Below, piece after piece: positions 59,200 to 64,000 of a stretch of DNA of 64,000 bases. The notes under the pieces are model-generated. The model was not told the origin of the DNA and searched no databases. It worked only from the letters and a program-made list of their open reading frames with translations. Source of the DNA: Motiliproteus sp965230735. Its GTDB lineage: Bacteria > Pseudomonadota > Gammaproteobacteria > Pseudomonadales > Balneatricaceae. The DNA lies in contig NZ_OZ246016.1 of the NCBI RefSeq assembly GCF_965230735.1, positions 3,658,001-3,722,000 on the forward strand, in the 5' to 3' direction. Numbering within the stretch: the first letter of the stretch is position 1; each line of letters begins with the position of its first letter. Both the position numbers and the translations under genes were made by a program.

Positions 59200-60489
59200 A
59201 TGGATAACAAAACGAAGTCAACTGTCAGTGAATTCTTTGCGGCCAATCCGCAAAAGGCAGACAAAGAATTTTTTGGCCGCACTTCATATGCAGACCGTCG
59301 CGGCTTTCTCAAAAATGCAGGACTTGCAACCATGATCACCATGGTTGGAGGTGCCATCCCCTTTCACCGCAACATGCCCTCCGGGCTGATTCCGGCAGCC
59401 TTTGCCGACGAAGCTGTACTGGTCGGAAAAGACGGGCTGACCCTGCTCAACGATCGCCCCGTCAATGCCGAAACCCCGCCGGCATTGCTCGATGATCCCA
59501 TCACCCCGACAAACCGACACTTTATCCGGAATAACGGCATTCCTCCCACCGAGGTAAACCCTGAAACCTGGGAGCTGACCATCGACGGTTTGGTCGAGAC
59601 TCCGCTGACGCTGAGCATCGCCGACCTGAAAAAGCAATTTGAGGTGGTCACCCGAGCCCTGACGATCGAGTGCGGAGGCAATGGCCGTGCTTTCTTTGAC
59701 CCACCCGCCAAAGGGAACCAATGGACCTATGGCGCCGTGGCTTGCTCGGAATGGACCGGCGTGCGCCTCAAGGACGTCCTCGAAAAGGCCGGGGTCCAGA
59801 AGAGCGTTGTTTACACCGCCCACTACGGCGCCGACGCCCATCTTTCCGGCAAGCAGGGAAAACTACCCATCTCCCGGGGCCTACCGATCGACAAGGCAAT
59901 GACCGACAACATTCTGATCGCCTTTGAGATGAACGGTGAGCCTCTACATCCCCACAACGGCGCGCCCCTGCGCCTGGTTGTTCCGGGTTGGCCCGGCTCC
60001 TGTTCGCAAAAATGGCTGAAGCGTATTCAACTGCGAGATGTGGTCCATGACGGTCCTAAGATGACCGGAACCGCTTACCGGATTCCCAACCGTCCTGTGG
60101 CTCCGGGCACCAAGGTGGATAAGAAAGATTTTGTCATCATCGAACGCATGCCGGTTAAGTCATTGATCACCTATCCGGCCAACAATGCAGCTTCAGACCT
60201 GGAAACCGAAGTTCGTGGTCACGCCTGGTCGGGTGACCGCACGGTTAAACAACTGGAGATCTCGATCGATTTTGGGGCGACCTGGCAAACGGCGGAGCTT
60301 GATAGCCCCGTCAATGACGGCGCCTGGCAAAACTGGCGAGCCAAGGTCAAATTCCCACAGCCGGGTTATTTCGAAGTCTGGGCACGGGCCACCGATAGCG
60401 GAGGAGTGATGCAGCCTTTCGCCATCAACTGGAACCCCAAGGGCTACCTCAACAACACCATGCACCGAGTGGGACTCAACGTCTCCTGA
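59200..60489 (+). CDS. Molybdopterin sulfite dehydrogenase (SorA/sulfite-oxidase family)
   Basis: 429 residues, exported by Tat: RRGFLKNAGLATMITMVGG is a twin-arginine leader after an N-terminal stretch of 32 residues. The Mo-ligating Cys is in ALTIECGGNGRAFF. Cofactor and substrate blocks WTYGAVACSEWTGVRLKDVL, PLHPHNGAPLRLVVPGW and a C-terminal dimerisation Ig-like domain (VRGHAWSGDRTVKQLEIS) follow. Oxidation of sulfite to sulfate in the periplasm is the likely reaction; other sulfite-oxidase-fold substrates are possible. The start follows aagaggaaaaaccc. A multihaem cytochrome gene lies downstream. Confidence 0.9.
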   Translation: MDNKTKSTVSEFFAANPQKADKEFFGRTSYADRRGFLKNAGLATMITMVGGAIPFHRNMPSGLIPAAFADEAVLVGKDGLTLLNDRPVNAETPPALLDDPITPTNRHFIRNNGIPPTEVNPETWELTIDGLVETPLTLSIADLKKQFEVVTRALTIECGGNGRAFFDPPAKGNQWTYGAVACSEWTGVRLKDVLEKAGVQKSVVYTAHYGADAHLSGKQGKLPISRGLPIDKAMTDNILIAFEMNGEPLHPHNGAPLRLVVPGWPGSCSQKWLKRIQLRDVVHDGPKMTGTAYRIPNRPVAPGTKVDKKDFVIIERMPVKSLITYPANNAASDLETEVRGHAWSGDRTVKQLEISIDFGATWQTAELDSPVNDGAWQNWRAKVKFPQPGYFEVWARATDSGGVMQPFAINWNPKGYLNNTMHRVGLNVS

Positions 60490-60636
60490 CAAGCCAACAC
60501 CGGGCATCCTGACGAGGTGCCCGGCTTTAGCCACCGACCACCCGGAGCTAATCCAGCAGCGGCGCCCGACGAAGCTCGAAAGCCTGCTGCCTGCTGACCC
60601 CCGGTCATCACGACAGCAGAGCTGTGGAGCCCACCC

Positions 60637-61668
60637 GTGCAAACGAGAGCGATCGTACACTCAACCATTACAGCAACCCTGCTCGGTACACTGCTGCTGC
60701 CAGCTGGTGCCGACGCAGCCAGCGCCCTAGAACAACGACTGGCCACCGCCAACCCTGAAAAAGGGGCGAAGCTGTTTCGCCTGTGCGCGGCGTGCCACTC
60801 GATTGATAACGGCAGCGAGAACAAGATCGGCCCCAACCTGTACGCGGTCATCGGCCGTGAAATTGCCACCCATGCTGGCTTTGGCTACTCCGACGCGATG
60901 AAAGCGCAAGGCGGGAACTGGACACTGGAGCGCCTGGACCGCTTTCTGACCGACCCGGGCAGTACCGTTAGAGGCACCCGAATGACCTTCGCCGGGCTCA
61001 AGAAAGACCAGGATCGCGCTGACCTGATCGCCTATATGAATAGCCAGTCCCCCGCCCCCTTGAGCTTGATCGGCTCAGCCAGCAGCCAAGCCAAAGCGAC
61101 AACAGCGACGGAGACATCAGCATTCGGCCTTCTGGTGCCCGCCCCAGGTGCTGAGGTCACCTACTACACCTGCACGGCCTGTCATTCCGAGCGCCTCGTG
61201 GTCCAGCAGGGATTGACCCGAAAAGGCTGGGAAGAGATCTTCGATTGGGTCATACGGGAACAGGGGATGACAGAACCCTCCGCAGAAGATCGCCAGACCA
61301 TCCTGGACTATCTGACGGCCCACTATAATACCGACCGCCCCAACGCCCCGAAGAACAGCAATGCCACGGCCACAGCCACACTCACAGCCCCCCAAGAACA
61401 GCTACCCGATGGCGCTGGAACAGAAGCCTCCGAGTACGGAGTCCTTTTTCCGGCTCCCGGCGTTGATACCACCTACTATGCCTGCACCGCCTGCCATTCC
61501 GAACGTATCATTGCGCAACAGGGTCAAACCCGCGAGGGCTGGGACGAAGTGATTGACTGGATGATCGACGAACAGGGACTGGACGAACTCGACGATGCCG
61601 ATCGCACCGTGATCCTGGATTACCTCTCCACTCACTACGGTCCGGAGCGTAAACACTTTGTCAAATAA
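60637..61668 (+). CDS. Triheme c-type cytochrome partner of the sulfite dehydrogenase
   Basis: 343 residues. The start is GTG at 60637 behind ggag, and a signal peptide ends near ADAASA. Domain 1 is a class I cytochrome (KLFRLCAACHSIDNG, KIGPNLYAVIGREIATHAG). Domains 2 and 3 are tandem copies of an 80-residue single-haem unit. Both have YxCTACHSER, then QQGxTRxGWxEx, DW and ILDYLxxHY. It should accept electrons from the Mo enzyme and pass them to the respiratory chain. The duplicated third domain is unusual. Confidence 0.9.
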   Translation: MQTRAIVHSTITATLLGTLLLPAGADAASALEQRLATANPEKGAKLFRLCAACHSIDNGSENKIGPNLYAVIGREIATHAGFGYSDAMKAQGGNWTLERLDRFLTDPGSTVRGTRMTFAGLKKDQDRADLIAYMNSQSPAPLSLIGSASSQAKATTATETSAFGLLVPAPGAEVTYYTCTACHSERLVVQQGLTRKGWEEIFDWVIREQGMTEPSAEDRQTILDYLTAHYNTDRPNAPKNSNATATATLTAPQEQLPDGAGTEASEYGVLFPAPGVDTTYYACTACHSERIIAQQGQTREGWDEVIDWMIDEQGLDELDDADRTVILDYLSTHYGPERKHFVK

Positions 61669-61839
61669 CACCCAGCCGATATAGGCTGCATCCACAACCC
61701 CGGTCGGTATCGACGCCGGATCTCATTTCGCACGGAATTGTCTTTGTCGCCGGTCGGCTTAGTGATAGTTTAAGAGCCTGCGATGCGCCCCTGCTGGCAC
61801 TAACATCAACTCTTCGTACCTTTAACCCGACCACACCCC

Positions 61840-62457
61840 ATGACTCCCGAAAGCGCCATCACTTTTTTCTTCGCCATCCTGATCTTTGCCGTCACCCCGG
61901 GTCCGGGTGTCTTCGCCTTGCTGGCCAGAGCTCTGATGTTTGGCCGAGATAGCTGCTGGATGCTGGCACTGGGAATGACCATCAGTGACATCCTCTATCT
62001 GATCGCCGCCTGTTTCGGTTTGGCCGCCATCGCACAAAACTGGGGAGAGGTGTTCACCCTGATCCGGATCGTTGGTGCCATCTATCTTTGCTACCTGGGT
62101 TGGAAGATGTGGAATGCGCCGTTGGATCTGGAGAGCATCGATAACAAACAGACCCGCAAAGGTCTGCTGCTCAGTTTCACCCAGGGGTTTCTGATCTCGG
62201 CCTCCAACCCCAAGGTGATCCTGTTCTATATCGCCTTCCTGCCGACATTTATGGATCTGGGTAGTTTGAGCGGTGGGGATATTCTGTTGGCCAGTGCGCT
62301 GACCCTAGTGGGACTGATGATCGGGCTGATGCTGATCGCCCAGTTTGCCGATGTGGCAAGGCAGTGGTTCCGCTCCGAAGCTGCGGTGAAACGCCTCAAC
62401 CGCAGCGCCGGTTCGATCATGGTAGCTGCCGGCGCTTATTTGATGTCCCGTCACTGA
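61840..62457 (+). CDS. LysE/RhtB-family exporter
   Basis: 205 residues and about six helices. TPGPGVFALLARALMFGR and SFTQGFLISASNPKVILFYI are family signatures. It exports amino acids or similar small molecules. No clear ribosome site precedes ATG 61840. The 171-base gap upstream contains a CAGCC/GGCTG hairpin just after the cytochrome gene, but no other gene that I can see. Confidence 0.9.
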   Translation: MTPESAITFFFAILIFAVTPGPGVFALLARALMFGRDSCWMLALGMTISDILYLIAACFGLAAIAQNWGEVFTLIRIVGAIYLCYLGWKMWNAPLDLESIDNKQTRKGLLLSFTQGFLISASNPKVILFYIAFLPTFMDLGSLSGGDILLASALTLVGLMIGLMLIAQFADVARQWFRSEAAVKRLNRSAGSIMVAAGAYLMSRH

Positions 62458-62496
62458 TACAGCGCGTACTACCGCAGGAAATGACAGCATCGGGAA

Positions 62497-62946
62497 CTAG
62501 AGTTCGACCCCGTCCAGCACGTAGTCAAACCACTCGTCATCACGCACTCGAGTCTCGCTGACCGCCCATCGAATCACCGATACTTCAGCATCGACCACCG
62601 TTTGCGGATCACCGCTGATCAGCGGGTGCCAATCCGGTAACGGCTGGCCTTCGGCCAATAGTCGATAAGCGCAGGTCCGAGGCAGCCAGTGATAATTTTC
62701 CAGGGCGAGCTCGCGAACATTGAGGCACTCGGGTACCGCCTTGAAACGCTGTTCATAGGAACGGCAACGAGCGCAATCCAGATCCAGCTCTCGACAGGCG
62801 ATAGCGGTGAACAACAGCTCCTCGCTATCCTCATCCTCGATCTTGTGCAGGCAGCATTTTCCGCAGCCATCACACAGGGACTCCCACTCGTCAGGACTGA
62901 GTTGCTCTAGAGTCTTTCGTTGCCAGAACGGCTGAAACGCGACCAT
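62497..62946 (-). CDS. YcgN-type cysteine-cluster protein (UPF0260)
   Basis: 149 residues. The clustered cysteines LCDGCGKCCLHKIED, CRELDLDCARCRSY and the later RTCAYRLL are the family hallmark and probably bind zinc or Fe-S. The function is unknown. It follows ycgL on the same strand, the conserved rnd-ycgL-ycgN order of related bacteria. Confidence 0.92.
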   Translation of the reverse strand: MVAFQPFWQRKTLEQLSPDEWESLCDGCGKCCLHKIEDEDSEELLFTAIACRELDLDCARCRSYEQRFKAVPECLNVRELALENYHWLPRTCAYRLLAEGQPLPDWHPLISGDPQTVVDAEVSVIRWAVSETRVRDDEWFDYVLDGVEL

Positions 62947-62965
62947 CGACGCTCAGTTATCCCAA

Positions 62966-63253
62966 TCAGTACTTGGCTTCGGTCGGCGCTCGATATAGAT
63001 CGAGCATATACTCTTCACGAGGGGGCGGCATCTGCAGGTAATAGCCGGGATCACGCAACGCTGCGAGCAGTTTCGGCGCCTCTACACGGGCCAGTTTTTT
63101 ACCCGGCGTGACCAGCAATGTCATCGCCTCTTTGGGAGTACCAAACATCTCCAACAGAGTCTCAGGCACCCGGGCCAGCCCCTCTTTCTTATCAACATAG
63201 AGGTACATATCGGACTTTTTCGGGCTCTTATAGACGGAACAGATTACTTTCAT
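62966..63253 (-). CDS. YcgL domain protein
   Basis: 95 residues, with family features VICSVYKSPKKSDMYLYV, PETLLEMFG and PGYYLQMPPPREEYML. The function is unknown. ATGA overlap with rnd shows translational coupling. Its tail lies 19 bases before ycgN. Confidence 0.93.
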   Translation of the reverse strand: MKVICSVYKSPKKSDMYLYVDKKEGLARVPETLLEMFGTPKEAMTLLVTPGKKLARVEAPKLLAALRDPGYYLQMPPPREEYMLDLYRAPTEAKY

Positions 63254-64000
63254 GCCTGACTCTCGTTATTTAATTCGCAATTGTTGTCGTTCAACAGCGT
63301 CTTCAGTGCTGTACCAACCACCTGCTCTCGCCAGCCTTGCAAGCCATCGGGCAAGACAGCTTCACCGGTTTCCAGCTGACTACGCACCAGGGCTTCCATA
63401 TCCTTACGCTTAACCATCAATTCCGGTGCAATGTCGAGCGTTTCGGCACGCTCGTTCACCAGCGCCTTGAGCTGTTTCAATTGCGCGCCGCAACGGCTTG
63501 GCAGCGGCCGGTCCGGCACCGGGATACTGGCTTGATCATCCCGCTCAAGCCCCTGTTTCACGAGATCCAGCAACGTCTTACCATCTTTGGACAGCGTGCG
63601 ACCTCGAATCCGCTCGACTTTCGACAACGCCCCCATCGAACTGGGCAAGCGGGTCGCTATCGACTGCAGGCTATTGTTATGCAGCACAAAGTTGCGCGGC
63701 ATATCCCGCTCACGGGCCTCACGCTCGCGCCAACTCGACAGCGTATAGAGTACCGACAGTTGCTCGGGGCGCAGTTTCCAAGCCTGTTTGAATCGCAGGT
63801 AGTAGCTATCCATCGGCGGCGGTACCAACGCCTCATCAGCCGCCTGCCCACACTCTTCCAACACCCAATCAAGCTTGGCTTCGGCTTCCAATCTTGGCAG
63901 CAAGCGCTGATAAATCAGCTCCAGAAATACGACATCTTCGGCAGCATAATGACACTGCGACTCGGTGAGCGGACGCTGTAACCAATCCGAGCGGGTCTCC
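63250..64000 (-). CDS. rnd: Ribonuclease D (5' end beyond the window)
   Basis: 3' exoribonuclease for tRNA maturation. The frame is open to the right edge of the window. The exonuclease-domain end TRSDWLQRPLTESQCHYAAEDV (split here as TRSDWLQRPL plus TESQCHYAAEDV) is followed by a helical linker and an HRDC domain (LSVLYTLSSWREREARERD, PRNFVLHNNSLQSIA). The N-terminal catalytic DEDD half is outside the window. Confidence 0.93.
   Translation of the reverse strand, partial: ETRSDWLQRPLTESQCHYAAEDVVFLELIYQRLLPRLEAEAKLDWVLEECGQAADEALVPPPMDSYYLRFKQAWKLRPEQLSVLYTLSSWREREARERDMPRNFVLHNNSLQSIATRLPSSMGALSKVERIRGRTLSKDGKTLLDLVKQGLERDDQASIPVPDRPLPSRCGAQLKQLKALVNERAETLDIAPELMVKRKDMEALVRSQLETGEAVLPDGLQGWREQVVGTALKTLLNDNNCELNNESQA

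Overview
The window reads as a chromosome segment of a marine-type gammaproteobacterium, nearest in gene content to the Oceanospirillales/Pseudomonadales side of the class. The grounds are a FabY-type ketosynthase, an AlgU/MucD envelope-stress operon joined to lepA-lepB-rnc-era-recO, a rsmI-lpoA-yraN-diaA-dolP block with rnpB beside it, and a Pseudomonas-style CysI with a DUF934 partner. The genus cannot be named from sequence reading alone. There is no insertion sequence, prophage, CRISPR array, rRNA or recognisable tRNA. Genes are tightly packed and mostly core.

Layout. 0-7 kb: a gene tail, msrA, an FmdB-type zinc ribbon, hinT, a phosphotransacetylase/acetate kinase pair followed by fabI (with a reversed monohaem cytochrome between them), a Nudix hydrolase and a membrane-anchored alpha/beta hydrolase. 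6.9-20.3 kb: a long leftward run of mazG, relA, cysM, acpS, recO, era, rnc, DUF4845, lepB, lepA, mucD, rseC, an anti-sigma gene and rpoE. 20.6-28.7 kb: nadB, ygfX/sdhE, a Rsm/Csr-type small RNA, an OmpA-like lipoprotein, fabY, a small lipoprotein, tatD and two unknown genes. 29-31.3 kb: prfC and an HPP membrane protein. 31.4-40.4 kb: regulators and transport (TetR, MocR, LysR, MFS, GST) around a sulfite reductase-DUF934-small membrane protein-CcoG operon. 40.5-45 kb: two solute-binding proteins and a GGDEF/EAL signalling gene; the second binding protein and the signalling gene are damaged by frameshifts and a 31-bp tandem duplication. 45-55.6 kb: rnpB, rsmI, lpoA, yraN, diaA, dolP, a Na/Pi cotransporter, apeB, an FKBP and prc. 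55.7-59 kb: an unknown duplicated envelope protein and rpsA. 59-61.7 kb: a molybdenum sulfite dehydrogenase with a triheme cytochrome. 61.8-64 kb: LysE, YcgN, YcgL and the start of leftward rnd (cut by the window edge).

The most unusual items are: (1) the anti-sigma factor next to rpoE, which appears to be RseA fused to the C-terminal domain of MucB/RseB, with no separate mucB in the operon; (2) an unannotated RNA of about 140 nt whose five GGA motifs all sit in hairpin loops, the hallmark of RsmA/CsrA-titrating RNAs; (3) a compact operon coupling assimilatory sulfite reductase to a CcoG/RdxA-type membrane polyferredoxin through a previously untracked 51-residue membrane protein; (4) the multiply broken SBP-GGDEF/EAL pair; and (5) twin palindromic operators for a TetR regulator.

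Functional themes are envelope quality control (RpoE/anti-sigma/MucD, Prc, LpoA, DolP, FKBP, signal peptidase), sulfur metabolism (CysM, CysI, sulfite dehydrogenase, MsrA), stringent response and translation (RelA, LepA, PrfC, S1, RNase III, Era), and global post-transcriptional or c-di-GMP regulation. Start codons were chosen from visible Shine-Dalgarno sequences, and alternatives are noted where they matter.
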